Notes under the pieces: model-generated
Database searches by the model: none
What the model was told of the DNA's origin: nothing
The model's input: only the letters and a program-made list of their open reading frames with translations
Translations under genes and position numbers: made by a program
In this document: one piece after another, positions 1-12,065 of the stretch
How positions within the stretch are numbered: position 1 is the first letter of the stretch
How the letters are laid out: the number at the start of each line of letters is the position of its first letter
DNA from: Schistosoma mansoni
Lineage: Eukaryota; Platyhelminthes; Trematoda; Strigeidida; Schistosomatidae
Assembly (NCBI RefSeq): GCF_000237925.1
Contig: NC_031502.1
Span: 23,605,794 to 23,669,793 of the forward strand
Length of the DNA: 64,000 nucleotides
Direction of reading: 5' to 3'

Positions 1-1240
1 GAATGAATTTGTGATCTATAATTCATGCGTGAGTTCACAGTGTAGTCCCTCGTAGGAGTTCTGTACGTTGTTGACAATCTTCTCGCATACTCCATAGTGT
101 CACCCATAGGAAGGCTTGTGTGTGGTGCTTAGATGTCCGACAGGTTCGGTAGTATTGATCCACTCAAAAGCTCTTCAAAGTGCTCTACCCTCCTGTTCCG
201 CTGCTCTTGACCCTTAGTAGTTGGTTCTCCTTGTTTGTTTCCGACTTGTCGATGTAATCTGCCATATTTTTTTGTTTGTTTTTGGTTGTGTCATGTAGTT
301 CTTTCATATCTCCTTACTCCGCAGATTGACTGGCGTATCTCCATCCCTGTTTCTTTTTCACGGCCTATGTCACCCCATGCTTTCATACCTGGTGTTTCCC
401 ATCCCGACCTTGGCGTTGAGATCCCCCATCAAAATATTCAGGTGCTTTTTTAGATATTTCTGTAATGTAGGCTGCAGCCTTTCATAAAATTAGTCTTCAT
501 CATCACTTTTTTTATTGGTACATGCGTAGCACTGGATGACATCCGTTGTAATCTTTTATTTTAAAAGATGGTTTGGTTATTCGTTGGAAGAGAGTTAGGG
601 GCGGTCAAACCGGAAACGTGGCATCAGAGCATGAAGTCACTAACTTCTAGTCTGAGCCAAGTTGGTAGGTGCAGACTACTTGGTTGAGGTCCGCGTGATC
701 ATCGTAACCAATGGTTGGAGACTCTAGGTAACATGGCTCAGAATCGGTCACAATGGCGCAGGTGTATACACTCTTTATTTTCCCTTAAACCTTGAGATTA
801 TAATTGCTTCATAACTTCCTTCCTATACTATATCCTTATATACTACCACCACTAAATTAACTACTTCTATGAATTCGGTGTTCATCTTGTGCTAACGAGG
901 TATGGCAACTTGGACCGATGCATAAATGTGCCTGGTCCTACGTTGTAGCTGACTGACTGACTTAGTTATTCGTCAGGCGTCAGTTTCCCATTCTATAGGT
1001 GCTTTTCGTGCTTCTTTGGGCAGTGTTAGTGCAACACCATTTGTGACGGCATTTTCTCCTTTATGTCCAGAATAAAGTGACAGTTCTTTCCATCTCAGAT
1101 TCTTCTCAATGTGTTCCAGTTATTCTGAACACATACTATATTTTCTCATTTCCGCTGCTATCCTAATAACCCTCCCAGACGCTGGTCGCTCGGACGTTCC
1201 GTGTACGTCTATTGATTGTTCCCTCGTCTGTTAGAAAGGA
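1..1240 (-). mobile_element. RTE-like LINE fragment (family B), internally deleted
   Basis: On the minus strand this follows the endonuclease and part of the RT of the longer element at 58809-61745. Positions 975-1240 correspond to the endonuclease start (an AAEMRKY motif is readable on the minus strand near 1150), 290-550 to later endonuclease and 130-290 to the linker. Positions 1-110 match RT sequence found near 59770-59835. Blocks of roughly 0.5 kb are missing twice compared with that element, and there are many stops. It is interrupted at 585-964 by another LINE tail and probably runs off the left edge. Assignment to the RTE clade is an inference from the related copy. Confidence 0.7.
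585..964 (+). mobile_element. 3' end of RTE-like LINE (family A) inserted in the family B copy
   Basis: This 380-bp piece matches the C-terminal coding end and 3' tail of the element at 28384-29403 and ends in a short TGAC repeat. It is flanked by a 9-bp direct repeat, GTTATTCGT, at 576-584 and 965-973. Removing it restores the match of the surrounding DNA to the family B element near 61430-61480. It is therefore a 5'-truncated retrotransposed copy, younger than its host element. Confidence 0.75.
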
Positions 1241-1844
1241 AATTAGGCTGTTGGCTTCTAAAGAATCTCGGCTTTCACCACGGGACGTCATAACCTTTAT
1301 TTGAAAGCCCTTCAACTCCCAGGGTATAGTTTAAATGTATTTTTGGGTGGAGTTTGTTTAGTGAGGTAATTTTTTCACTAGGTGGGTTTGTCATTCTGTT
1401 TTCCAACCCTCCTGTTTCTGATCAGCAATAACCTTAGGTGGTCTCTGGAGTACTTATTCATGTGTTAAATAATTAGATAAAAGTGAGACCTGGAAACTCA
1501 AAACTATCCCATCTCACTGATCTCAAACGTTGTGTAACCTATCTTTAAGCAGGAATAAAATTTCATTTTCGATAATCAAAAACAAATCATTTTAACTGGT
1601 TTATAAGGTATACTTTTGATACTCGTTGACACCTAAATGAAGCTTGGGGAACAAGCAGGTCACGGGTATGAGGATCTGTGCATTGACGAAGTCTTCATCC
1701 ATCGTTAGCTTTTAGAATGCAAACATACATAGTCGTATTCTTGGACCGAAATTATAATCTCTATGGCTAGCGTTATTTAGCAAAGTTGTTTTTTACGGGA
1801 TCGGGTTTCTAACCTCATAATTAACTATCTTTATCCGGGCTTTG

Positions 1845-1963
1845 AACTAGCATTAAATTAACTGCTTCTCTGAATTCGCTGTTCATCTTGTTGTGTTAAT
1901 GAGACTATGGCAACTTGAACCGATGCATATAGGTGCCTGGTCTTACGTTGTAGCTGACTGAAT
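1845..1963 (+). mobile_element. Short family A LINE 3' end fragment
   Basis: About 120 bp match the last part of the family A tail seen at 840-960 and 28250-28370, including the terminal GCTGACTGA. No coding sequence and no clear target duplication are visible. Confidence 0.6.
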
Positions 1964-2455
1964 AGAAGGGTTACTGGAGGAGTTATATTCTTTATGACCA
2001 ATGTTTTTTAAGTATCACTGATAATACTACCATCTCTACTTTGATATTCATCTTGTTCTGATATGACGTGGCAACCTGTGCCGATGTATGTGTCCATGTT
2101 ATAACCAATTCTTAGACAGGAAAGCGAAGCTCACCTAAAGAGCCTTTTGGCAGTGTTTGTCACTATGTGTACCAAAAAACACGGTAACTTAATGACTCGT
2201 TATCCAATTTAGAGCTTGTGGCGAACTTCCAGTTCAATTTACGTTTTCCAGGGTTGTCTGTCTGTATTAGATTCTGTCCTATATGTACCTAGAAGTAACA
2301 TTTTCCTCGATAACTTTCCAGCAATTTCTGTCCCGTTTGAAGACACTCAGTGAACGAAGTACACAAATAACATAGTTCTGTTTGGCGAAAACGCTAGCAG
2401 AATGCAATCTTTTGAATGCTTTTCAACAAATGTGTGAGAATTCACGCGATATAGT

Positions 2456-2470
2456 TCTCTCTCTCTCTCT
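2456..2470. repeat. CT dinucleotide run
   Basis: A run of about seven CT units in AT-rich DNA upstream of MRPS2. Confidence 0.8.
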
Positions 2471-3029
2471 GAGTACAAAATGTTTCTTTAGAAGTGGTGC
2501 ATATCAACCCCTAATCTGAGAAAAACAAGTGAAAGAGCTGAACACGTGAACGACTCCACTTACCTTAGAAATCTCATTAGTCCTAGTGGATATCGAAATG
2601 CCGTCCAAATTCAAGTCCCTCTGGATTTCGCTAACCTCATTTACGTAAAATGTGATGTTGGTCTGCTTACAAAATGGCAAGTATACTATACGTAAACACT
2701 TCCTTGTAGTTGATTGCTATCAAGCATGGGGTAAATAGAAGACGTGCGTAGATCAGTAGTATCCAACGAGAGACTTCTTCAAAGCATTTTTGATGCACAG
2801 TGCAATAATCGAATAAGTAGTACTGAGGTTAGACATAAGTTACTAAGTAAGTGTGGACTGGTTTTTCATTGACTGAAATGGTTACAACACTTGTTACACG
2901 TACCCGCTTTTGGGGATTTCGATATTTTCCAGTCGTAGAATGTCAATCATTTTGTTGTTTTTATTCACAGTGTTGTGAGATATATTTTAATACATTGTTG
3001 TGGTTTTAGAAACATTTTTGTTCCTCAGG

Positions 3030-4718
3030 AAAAATGTAACTACAAGTGGATCTGAGAAACTCAAACAAAACAACTGTCCACATTCCAGTTATTGCGAGGA
3101 TCCTCTAAGTTGTTCTGATTATTTTGGTCTTAAAAACTTGGTTAATGTTACGGATTTGTTCCAAGCTCGTGTTCATTTGGGTCACCGATCGGTGTTACGC
3201 AATGAATACATGAAGCCATACATATACGGTTGTAGACAGGGAATAGACATAATTGATCTACAACAGACATGTTCCTTAATGTTTGATGCACTTAATTTCG
3301 CTGCCCACATTGCCTACCGTCAAGGAATAATACTTTTTATGCACCAGAATAAACAAGTAAGTAGATCAATTCCTCTTTTGCAACTGACGTTTTAGTTACT
3401 AACTGGAATAAAATATCGTTAAGATGAGTATATAAACCATTAATGTTGTTGTCTTAGCCAATTAAGTTTATAAACAAATAATAATTACGGTCTTGCCAGA
3501 GGTGCAGCGCACCTCGGATAAACGAGTCTATGGTATCATGTTGATAAGGAATGTATTGTTTTAAAAAATTGTTTTCCTCTACCCGACCGCATGCGTTATT
3601 GTGATACAGTTATCTGGCTTGTCTATTTTGACTTACGAACCGAGCTATATTACGTAACTTTTCCCATTCGTGAATCTCTTTAGAGCAAGAATAACAAACG
3701 TATCAGAACAACCTGAATCCATTATATTTCGAGCTATACTGGATGTGACTTCTATCCCTGGGAGTTCTACACGTTGTTTGAAAAGCGATTAAGCCAGAAG
3801 CAGAAAACGTAAGGTCCGATGGTGAAGTCAGTCTTGCGCCGCCGTTCGCATTATTTCCTCTTTTGTTTTTCATCCTGTCGTCCTCGTTGACGTGTTAACG
3901 TGAAGCGTGGTAAACTGGATCGTTACATCCTCATCCTGAACCTTACGTCATCTATTGTTGCCTTATCCGTATAGACCAATTCAGAATCAAAGGTTGTTGC
4001 ACAAATCAAACGTCTGTAGCTGAATAATCCAAGTGATGATTCTTAGGAACTTATAGTGGTATGAATTCTTTTCTTAGCATCATACTGTTATATGCTTTCG
4101 GTTTCTTATCGTAGCTTATTACTTTCTGGCTCACTGTTACTAATAGCATTCGACTCCCTTCATATCAATCCTTTTGTTTTGATGTGAGTTGTGTCAACTT
4201 TATATATCCCCACAACTATATTAATTGTCCGCTGATTTGTACCATAGTCGAAGCCACATAGTTTACTTTGTAGCAATTTGTCTTATCACTGCCTATTTTA
4301 ATCTTAACGTACTTTATCCTTTTATTGCTAGATGTTGCCTTTAATTGAAAAAACTGCTGAAAATATCGGCGAGTATTCTCACTGCCGCAAATGGGAAGGT
4401 GGAGTATTTACAAACTCATCAGATGTTTTTCATGACTCTGTGAGGCTCCCTGACTTAATTCTTTTTCTCAGTACCTGTAATTCAATCTCCAGACCTCATT
4501 CTGCTGTTCGAGATGCGGCAAAGATGCTCATCCCAACCATTGGTGTAGTTGACACAAATTCGGACCCCAGATTAATTAGCTATCCTGTGCCTGGTAACGA
4601 CGATAGCCCTACAGCAGTACGTTTGTTTTGTGCATTATTCGCAGAGGCTATAACAAGAGGCAAAAAGACCGCTACTCGAGATCAATTATTAAAGGAGCAG
4701 CTAGACCGTCAGTCTTAG
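3030..4718 (+). CDS. MRPS2: 28S ribosomal protein S2, mitochondrial (uS2m), 5' exon missing
   Basis: A protein of the small subunit of the mitochondrial ribosome, acting in the matrix. Two exons are seen: 3030-3356 and 4332-4718, with a 975-bp GTAAGT...TAG intron in phase 0. The uS2 signature is clear: [20 protein letters not shown], then [17 protein letters not shown] in exon 1, and [31 protein letters not shown] and [10 protein letters not shown] in exon 2. The splice joins NKQ to MLPLIE, which aligns with the human protein across the junction. The first exon shown follows a good acceptor (TTTTTGTTCCTCAG) in phase 2, so an upstream exon with the targeting sequence is expected but was not found. 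An in-frame ATG at 3000 lies before that acceptor and is less likely as the start. About 237 residues are seen against 296 in human. Confidence 0.9.
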
Positions 4719-4752
4719 TCATCCGATAACGTGGGAACATCAGCAATCGCCT

Positions 4753-4758
4753 AATAAA
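4753..4758 (+). promoter_or_regulatory. Polyadenylation signal of MRPS2
   Basis: AATAAA lies 35 bp after the MRPS2 stop codon and is followed by AT-rich sequence. Confidence 0.55.
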
Positions 4759-4779
4759 TTATTAACTGCTATATAAACT

Positions 4780-4798
4780 TATATATATATATATATAT
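4780..4798. repeat. AT dinucleotide run
   Basis: About nine AT units just downstream of MRPS2. Confidence 0.8.
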
Positions 4799-4799
4799 T

Positions 4800-7700
4800 C
4801 GATTTCTAAGCTATACCTCAAAGCCCATTTATTTTCATCCGTCCAGTTGGTAGGTAGTTTCACCAAAATGGAAACCATCTTTTTGTTCAATAGAAAAGAG
4901 CTCTGTAATTTATCGATATCTCATCCTTGCTAAATTTATGTTGATGTTGTAAGACATATGTTCGTATAACACGATACCAATAATCAATTTAGAAATTCGC
5001 CAACGCCCTACTACTGGACACCCAGTGAGAGTTCGGTCACAGCTGTGAACTGTATTTGTCCTATCTATTCAGAAACATTTGATTACACGTAAGAAAAGCT
5101 AAGGCAATCTTAGCAGCACTGAACACCATATGATCTTTATTTAAAAGTACATATCACTGATTTTACGTCAGTATCCAGCCGCTAAACGTCTCATGAATAG
5201 ATCTACCATCGGTCAATTGGTAATTTTACAAATATGCAATGCTCCGAAAACCTTATTGATCTAATCATACTGACCCACTCATGCCCCCTCCTTTAAAAGG
5301 TCATGTTTTACAACTCCCTGGCAGTATCATCTTTCTACAGGACAGTAGAAACTGTCTACGCCACAGTTAGTACAAGTTAATTGAACAAAGCTGTCGAGAC
5401 TTTCAGAATGAACGGTCAAGCTCAATTACTTTGCTCTCGATAATCAAACTGGAGGATTATATAAGTCAATTACGAAGCATTTGGGAAAGAAATGTGGGTG
5501 TACGCAAACAACACTAAGCATTCACCCTACTGCATACACAGAAAGTGCAAACATCTGTAAAACGTCATTGGAGAGCTTCCCACTAGCAACTGACTACCAA
5601 ACGTCCTCTTACTAGCTCCATATTATTGAATGGCCGCAATATATGTAATACGTTTAGGCATTCAAGTGATCAAATATTGGTAAGCTAGCTTAGGATAAAA
5701 TGACCATAGTGACGTAACTGCTTGCTTTAAGTGTATACGCCTCAGCAGGCAGTGCCAAGAAAGGAACTTTGGGATATGAATATCTATGTGTGTTAAGCAA
5801 ATGTCCGCTTAAGTCATAAATTTCTATACAGAAGTGCAGGACAGTACGTACCTAATTACTGAAATAGATTCGGCATACCGCCCAACAATTCTCATCAGTG
5901 AAAGCATTAGCGAATAAAAAGGCCTGACAACTATTTCATACTTCTAACGACTGGCCTCGTGTCAGTCCACGTTTAGAGCCGACGAGTGTTGGTCGACCAA
6001 GGTATTTTTTGCCATCGGAATGCTAGTGTCGGCCTATAGCATACTGTTGCGACTAGCACGCATATTGATACCTTAAAAACGACTTGTGAGTACTTTCTTT
6101 ATCTGTCTACCCTAGCATATACCACTTTTCTGCTGTCGCTAACTACCTAAACTTCAACTGGTAAAGTGAAGCTTGAGGCTAAGGTCGAAAATAGTACTGA
6201 CTTCTTTTGGCTCTGAAGTTGTACACTTCTAGATTAACCTTTAATTCAATGGCAAAACACAACAAGTGGTAGTACTGTCATCTCTTTCTAGCATATCAAT
6301 TTACATATATGATTTATTAGACTGCAACACGCTAACTTCAGGATTATACTTGAAATGCGGTCGTGGCAGAAATTTATTTCTCTAAACGCAAATGTCGGTA
6401 CGAGGGGGCACCAGATATATATGTGTCACATGGTAGAAAACGGTAAGTAAATTAACAACTAGGGCCGAAAGGAGGAGCACTACGGGGACATAGGAATGCA
6501 GCAGTCTAGTAGTTGGACAGTGAAGATATGAGTAATCTGTTAGATAGTCTCAAAAGTTCCAGTACCTTCGGAAGTCGACCATAATAACACCTTTAGTTTA
6601 ATGTTTTCAGCCAAACGATGAGCAGTGACCAAGTTCTATGAATCTTAGAATGTTGATTAAGTGGACCTGGATGGTCAGAGCGTTGGTTTTCCAAAAGCAA
6701 CCAGTTCGTGAAAGCATATCAACACAGACTCATCTTTTCTTATCTTACATTGATTCCACAAAAACTACAGATTTCTCAATGTAGGAACGAGAGCAGGAAC
6801 CGCTAAGTACTTAAAAGGTCGAGTGAAGCCACTTTATTGTTATTGTGTCGAAGCAACTTTACTTCCAGTGTAAATAACTCATATATTAGTTATGCAGGAC
6901 GCTTTTGTACGGCTAAATCAAATTACTATTTTTACAAGAACAAGTAGAAGGTTGTCAAACGAACACCTCACTATGACTATAAAAGTAAACACTTACAGCC
7001 ATTGTGCACAGGTAAACAGAAGCATGAGTCGAAGCAAAATGCGAAACCTAGCATCCCTCGTCGGAAGTTGCGTACTGACACAAATAGGATACGTTACAAT
7101 AATCACTAAATTAGGAACGCATCACACAGGTGGGGCGTGTGATTCATGTTTTAAAACTTACGCGGTTACTAGTCTCATTGTTGAGATAAAAGTATCCCGG
7201 CCATAGCTTTGCATGGGCATCTATATCACCAGACAGCTTAGTGTGGCTGGTACTTATCTAATCGCTAAGATACTATCATCCCCATTTGACCTCTTTAAAT
7301 AAATATGCGGTCCCAATGGCAAGTCATGTTTAGACATCAGTCTCAGCATTTCCTGTAGAATGTGAGGAGTGTTATTATTGAAAGTTATGTAGAAGCCATA
7401 TAATTACAGACCCTAGACTGCTGACGTTTAGTCACTTCAAAGTAGACGTCACAAGAAACAAAAGCTGAATGACTTTTTAGCCTGCCTTTAGACCTCAGCT
7501 AGACTATACGCAAAAACACGTGAATTTTTGATCTAACACGCGACTCATCTAATGCATTTCGAGGTAGCCTGACAATGTTGGCAGCAATCATGCTCTAAGT
7601 GCACATAGAATAACATGTAGTAACCACACAAATTTTAGATCTCGCAATCAAAAGCAAATGCTGTTAATACGTAACACGAATTTTCCAAGTAATCACTCAA

Positions 7701-7808
7701 AAGGTTAATACAAAAGAAAAGGATTTCAGATTGAACAATACACAAAAACCAAACATTTTATGATTCTAACTTGTATAACTACAGATCATAAATATTAAGT
7801 CAAGTGAA
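4800..7808. other. Intergenic stretch, no gene recognised
   Basis: The space between MRPS2 and the COX7C-like gene. Positions 6374-6432 carry the tail of the SINE-like element also seen at 27016-27100 (shared GGGGCACCAGATATATATG). An open frame of 104 codons at 6892-7206 has no recognisable domain and is probably fortuitous or decayed transposon sequence. The remainder shows no exon or repeat I can name. Confidence 0.4.
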
Positions 7809-8090
7809 TCAACCGCCCCGTAAGTGCAAGTATGTCACCACAAATGGCTGAAAGAAACTCAGACACATAAATGCAACCATTTTTACGGCCAGTCTTCCTG
7901 GGTTATCAATCTTTATTGGATCCAACAGCCCACCAGGTTTCCCCTCGATGTCCAGTTTTCCCATTGCTTTTTGGAGCTCATGAGCGAACGCAGGTTTTTC
8001 ACGAGGTTTGCTCAGTAACGAGAAATATCGTGCACTAACCTGTAATGAAGAGGTAATAAACTGAATACGAGAACGTACTCTCATCGCCAT
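7809..8090 (-). CDS. COX7C: Cytochrome c oxidase subunit 7C-like protein
   Basis: A 93-residue single-exon frame. The C-terminal part follows the COX7C pattern: a Gly-rich turn (KPGG), an N-P/N-x-L stretch (DPIKIDNPGRLAVKM), then one membrane segment (MVAFMCLSFFQPFVVTY) with the Phe...Pro-Phe seen in this subunit, and a short basic tail. COX7C is a single-span nuclear-encoded subunit of complex IV in the inner mitochondrial membrane. The N-terminus (MAMRVRSRIQFITSSLQVSARYF by composition) is Arg/Ser-rich and lacks acids, as in a mitochondrial presequence. At 93 residues it is longer than the mammalian precursor of 63. The sequence CAG|GTTAGT at codon 17 resembles a splice donor, so a short intron cannot be excluded. 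The match is by pattern only; another small complex IV subunit is possible. Confidence 0.55.
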   Translation of the reverse strand: MAMRVRSRIQFITSSLQVSARYFSLLSKPREKPAFAHELQKAMGKLDIEGKPGGLLDPIKIDNPGRLAVKMVAFMCLSFFQPFVVTYLHLRGG

Positions 8091-8442
8091 TTTGAAAAGT
8101 CGGGAATCCCGCCTTATACTAATCCTAGAGTATTGATATGATAGAACTTATGTGCTCAGGATTTCAAGTTCCACTGATGACTTACATTAGCTGCCTAAAT
8201 AAACGAGATTACTATATTCTGTGAAATACTGAGTGCAGTTGAACTATATTTCGCACAGTTAACATTCTGTGTATTATTTTGTAACCTTTCTAAGTTAACG
8301 AACGTCGATCTTTTTTTCAACTTTCAAGACGAATAACGTAGAAGATTGTTTGTATTACTCAAGCATCTTCATATGTAGCAAAGATCTCCAGAAAAAATTC
8401 AGAATTTTACGACGCTCGTTGTTTTAAAGGACAGTGATATTG

Positions 8443-8670
8443 AATGATGCCACCAGTATTCGGAGTTTGGCAACGCTTCAACGAGTCACACATTCAATAT
8501 GAATCGTACCCACCAAGCGAAATCAAAAACAAAAGCGAGGAGGTTCGAATGCATATTTGATAGGTTATAAATATATCGTGGATAGACTGATCTAATCTGG
8601 CTAGCGATTGCAGGGGATGTTGAGCACGGCGTTTCCACTCGTGATCCAGTGCGGAGGGGTGTAACTCTGT
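8443..8670 (-). mobile_element. Old LTR fragment, Boudicca/CsRn1-like
   Basis: About 230 bp match the LTRs at 43956-44274 and 45635-45941 through shared blocks (AGTTTGGCAAC, GCGAGGAGGTT, TCTAATCTGGCTAGCGA, GTGATCC). It is an old, incomplete LTR with no coding part, lying directly beside a CR1-like LINE piece. Confidence 0.65.
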
Positions 8671-8744
8671 TCATTAGGAATACTATCCCACTTAGCATTA
8701 TCAACAGTATATTTCATGAGAGTGGAAAGTGTGAATAGGTTAGT

Positions 8745-9960
8745 AGCCGCTTAAAACGCAAGGGATAAGAGCTGCTGGTTGCTTTCTTCTACTGCGGTCC
8801 AAGCTGTGAGGTAAATGCGGTTTAGCTAGACGGTCTCAATACTTGATCATCAAGTGGTCGATGTTTAATCCTAGGGGACTTTAATGAACCCACAGCAGGC
8901 TGGAAAAATCTGAGAACTGAATTTTTTGAAAATTCCTTGGAGCAGGAACAAGTTGATGCGGTTATCACATATGCCCAAATGCAACATGTGAAAGAAGCGA
9001 CTAGGTACGACCCAGACCCATTATGAGGGTGACAAGACGAACCTCAATTACATGCCACCTCTACGTAAAAATGATAATGAAGTTCTGTCATTTGTCTTCC
9101 ATACAGTTGTCAAAAACGAGCATGCATCAGCTCAACCCAGCCAAGACGTTCGCATAGCGAGTTTAAAAGATGTTTTACACTCAGTATCGTCAGTAGATTG
9201 GGCAATATAGCCAGAGTCCCCAATTGAAACAGCTTGAGATGTATTTCGAAAATCGTACTTACAAGTTAGTGCACCCCACAACCCTTGAACTACACCAAGG
9301 GGTCCGAGAAAATCTCCCCTATGGTTCAGTAAGGAGGTTTGTGCACCTATCCGTAAGAGGAGAATGTGGGAAAGATGAAATCTCAATATCTAGAAGCTCG
9401 GAGTACTTGTGCCTCGACCCTCCGTATGTTGAGAAGGTTGTACGAAGAAAAAACTTAAGGAATCTATAGAATGTCTCAAGCGTTTGTATTCGTATATAAA
9501 TTCAAGGACTAAAATAAGAAAAAAACATTCCAGCACTATGGAGAGGCAGTAATGCTTCATCATTAGTGAAGGACGACTATAGTAAAGATCAGGTATTTTC
9601 AAACTACTTTAGAAATGTATATACCGTAGAGACACCTCCCCTTAGTTTATGCAACCCCCCCTCACACACTGACCATTAAAGTACTCGATTTCTTTGGTCT
9701 GTTTAATGAGTTTGAGGTACACAAATCCATGGGACTCGACGAAAGGTATCCAAGGTTACTAAAGAAATTTGCAAATTTTAACACGAATCCCTTTATTACA
9801 TGTTTTAATCTATCTGTAACCCAGAGTCGATTACCAAAAGACTGGAAGAATGTTATCGTAAGTCCTCTCTTCAAAATTGGTACGAGACATAAACCTGAGA
9901 ACTAACAACCGGTAGGCGTATCCGCTTGGCCGTTAAATGCGACTTGAAAAGAATGAATAA
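8745..9960 (+). mobile_element. CR1-like LINE fragment, endonuclease to RT start
   Basis: Reading on the plus strand with several frame changes and stops gives the C-terminal endonuclease motif (GDFNEPTAGW, about 8874-8905), a linker found in CR1-type elements, and an N-terminal RT stretch near 9830-9915 (WKNVIVSPLFK by codon reading). The catalytic RT core is absent. It is strongly decayed. Confidence 0.6.
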
Positions 9961-11439
9961 ATCAGTCTGTCCAAAAGCAAGAATAACTCATGTGAGCTTG
10001 ATAATACCAGGCACTACAGCTCCTTGCGCACTGCACCACGAACGTGAGACAGTCGTTGCCACAGCCTGATTGTATGCCTACCCACGTAGAATAAATTTTA
10101 TTAATACATTAAAGTAGTATTTTCCAGGTCTTCAGACGGTACTACAGAGGACTTACAATCCAAAAGGAAACGTAATGAAAATCGTTAAGAAGCTGAAGAC
10201 TCTTATTATGAACAGACAATTTATTCGTGCATTTTTAAACTTCAGTAAACAATATCGTTTATAACTCATCAATCATTTAACTACGGCAATGCTTATCTAT
10301 AGTGGCAGACCGGTTCTTCTTACCAACTGTGGTTTAATTACTTTGAAATGGGTTAATTTTGCGAAGTTAATCGAAGAACGCTGAATAGATGCACAGCGAA
10401 TTGTGGATTTTTTTGTTACATCGGTAAGCTTTTCTGTACAATCGGTAATCCCGGGGTCTTTCCGAACGAGGTATTGTGGATAACTGAAAGTAGTGCAGAA
10501 TGTCTCGTAAATGGGGAAGAATATTGGGGTTCAATTGCAGAATGTAGATGGGTTTCCCCAAAATGTTATAAGATTGTGAATAAATATCGAGGAGAACCCA
10601 CTAGATGTATGAGTTTTGCTTCAAAATACCATTTTCAACAAGCTTCGTATTAGTGTTCCCCATATAACTTCTGTAATATGCTTCCCACAAGACAGATTTT
10701 AGTTATTTCTAACATATTAGGAGTATCAATAAGGAGCAGGATGGAGTCATATGCTTCACTTTCGCGTTCTCAGTGCGGTACAACAGCACTTCAGAATTTT
10801 GCTTTGAGTTCGAAGTCGAGGAACTCCTGACATCTGGAACAAACTCGACGTAGGCGCTTTCCCTAGGTCATAGTTCCCACCAGACGCTCCACAAGTCTAG
10901 TTATAACAACTATAAACTTCAAAAGCTGCATTACATAAATACTTAGCCCGAGCAAAATCCTAGTACAACTTTTGCCGAGATTGGATCTGGTGTGTAACGC
11001 GGACGCGATTCTCTTTCGGAGAATATTTTGAAGAATACAAAGTATATCTGAACTAATGAACCGCTATTAACTTTTATGCATTATATTTACTAATCAACCC
11101 TGCTTGTGATCCATACTGCGAACCAGTATATGTTGTAACTTGTAGATCGTGCCTGTAAAAATGGTTTGTACCTGCCCTTGCAGAAATATATTATTATTAT
11201 TATCACGTGTCTATAGCCTATTTTTGTCTGACTATAAATATCGAGTGGCGCTTGATAAAACTGAGTTGGCTTATCTGCCTTCTCCGCTTTGCTATATTTT
11301 TTAAATCTTTTTTCTTTTTGTCACTCATTTGGTGACACATACAGTCGCTCTTTCTCGTCCTGTGTTCACAAATACGCTTACTAAACCATTTATGTATTCC
11401 ACGTTTCCTTCATTTCTATTCCCTTATTTTCTGATTGAT
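9961..11439. other. Transposon-derived intergenic DNA
   Basis: No gene recognised. Around 11140-11205 a stretch ends in an ATT run (GCCCTTGCAGAAATATATT, then ATTATTATT), which looks like the 3' end of a non-LTR element in plus orientation; its body is not readable. Confidence 0.35.
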
Positions 11440-12065
11440 AATCGGACAGTGCAGAGAAAGCAACTGCCAACACTCAGGCAGGCTGACACTGTGTGGAAGG
11501 CGACATGCAGTGCTATGATTGCAATTGATGTTATCACGAAGTTTATACGAATCTAACGCATGTAGCTTCCAAACGGTTTGATAAAACCAGTTGCTTGTGG
11601 GTGTCTCAGCAGTGTTGCTCGGGAGCAAGCAGCTCTATCTCCGAAGTCATTACAATTGTTAATGCTGTTAGAAGGAGTACTAGCAGGCATAATCAAGACA
11701 TTGAATGGTATTCGTTCGGCCGATACACAAATCGATGTAAAACTACCTAAAATAAGCTCAGTGTCGATCGAAGTACGTGGGCCAACAGAAGTAGGGTAGT
11801 CTGTTAGAGAAACAAGGTAGAGAAAGGAAGTCTCTTCTGTTTCCTACATTCCAAACGGCAGCAGTCAAGAAAAACTTAGAAAGCCTAATTCCAAGGTTGG
11901 TTCTACTTCTAGTATTAAAAACAACAACCTGAACAACCAAGTCATCGACACCCATGCAGGATATTGTAGTGTGTGTACGAGGCTAATTTTGAACTGCCGT
12001 TCGTGGTGTTCTTCAAAACGTTACTCTTCCGCATTAGAAACGCGGTATCAAGGCATCGGAATCGC
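11440..12065 (+). mobile_element. CR1-like LINE ORF1 fragment with PHD-type zinc finger
   Basis: Reading near 11500-11640 gives DMQCYDCN, a stop, then CYHEVYTNL and KRFDKTSCLWVSQQC, the Cys/His spacing of the PHD-like finger carried by ORF1 of CR1-type LINEs. A related finger is on the minus strand at 22694-22876. Following sequence (SEVITIVNAVRR) resembles the helical segment after the finger. Stops and frame changes show that it is dead. Confidence 0.6.

Larger units (their letters stand above)
1241..3029. other. Non-coding stretch upstream of MRPS2
   Basis: No coding exon is recognised here, though an upstream MRPS2 exon ought to lie in or beyond this stretch. Positions 1845-1963 repeat the family A LINE tail (CTTCTCTGAATTC, then GGTGCCTGGTCTTACG, then GCTGACTGA), and 2040-2100 hold a weaker remnant of it. 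A CT dinucleotide run lies at 2456-2470. Confidence 0.5.

Noticed and set aside
235-453. 72-codon plus-strand frame at the left edge
   Set aside because: It lies antisense to the readable family B LINE sequence.
6892-7206. Open frame of 104 codons downstream of MRPS2
   Set aside because: No domain, no splice context, ordinary length for chance in this composition.
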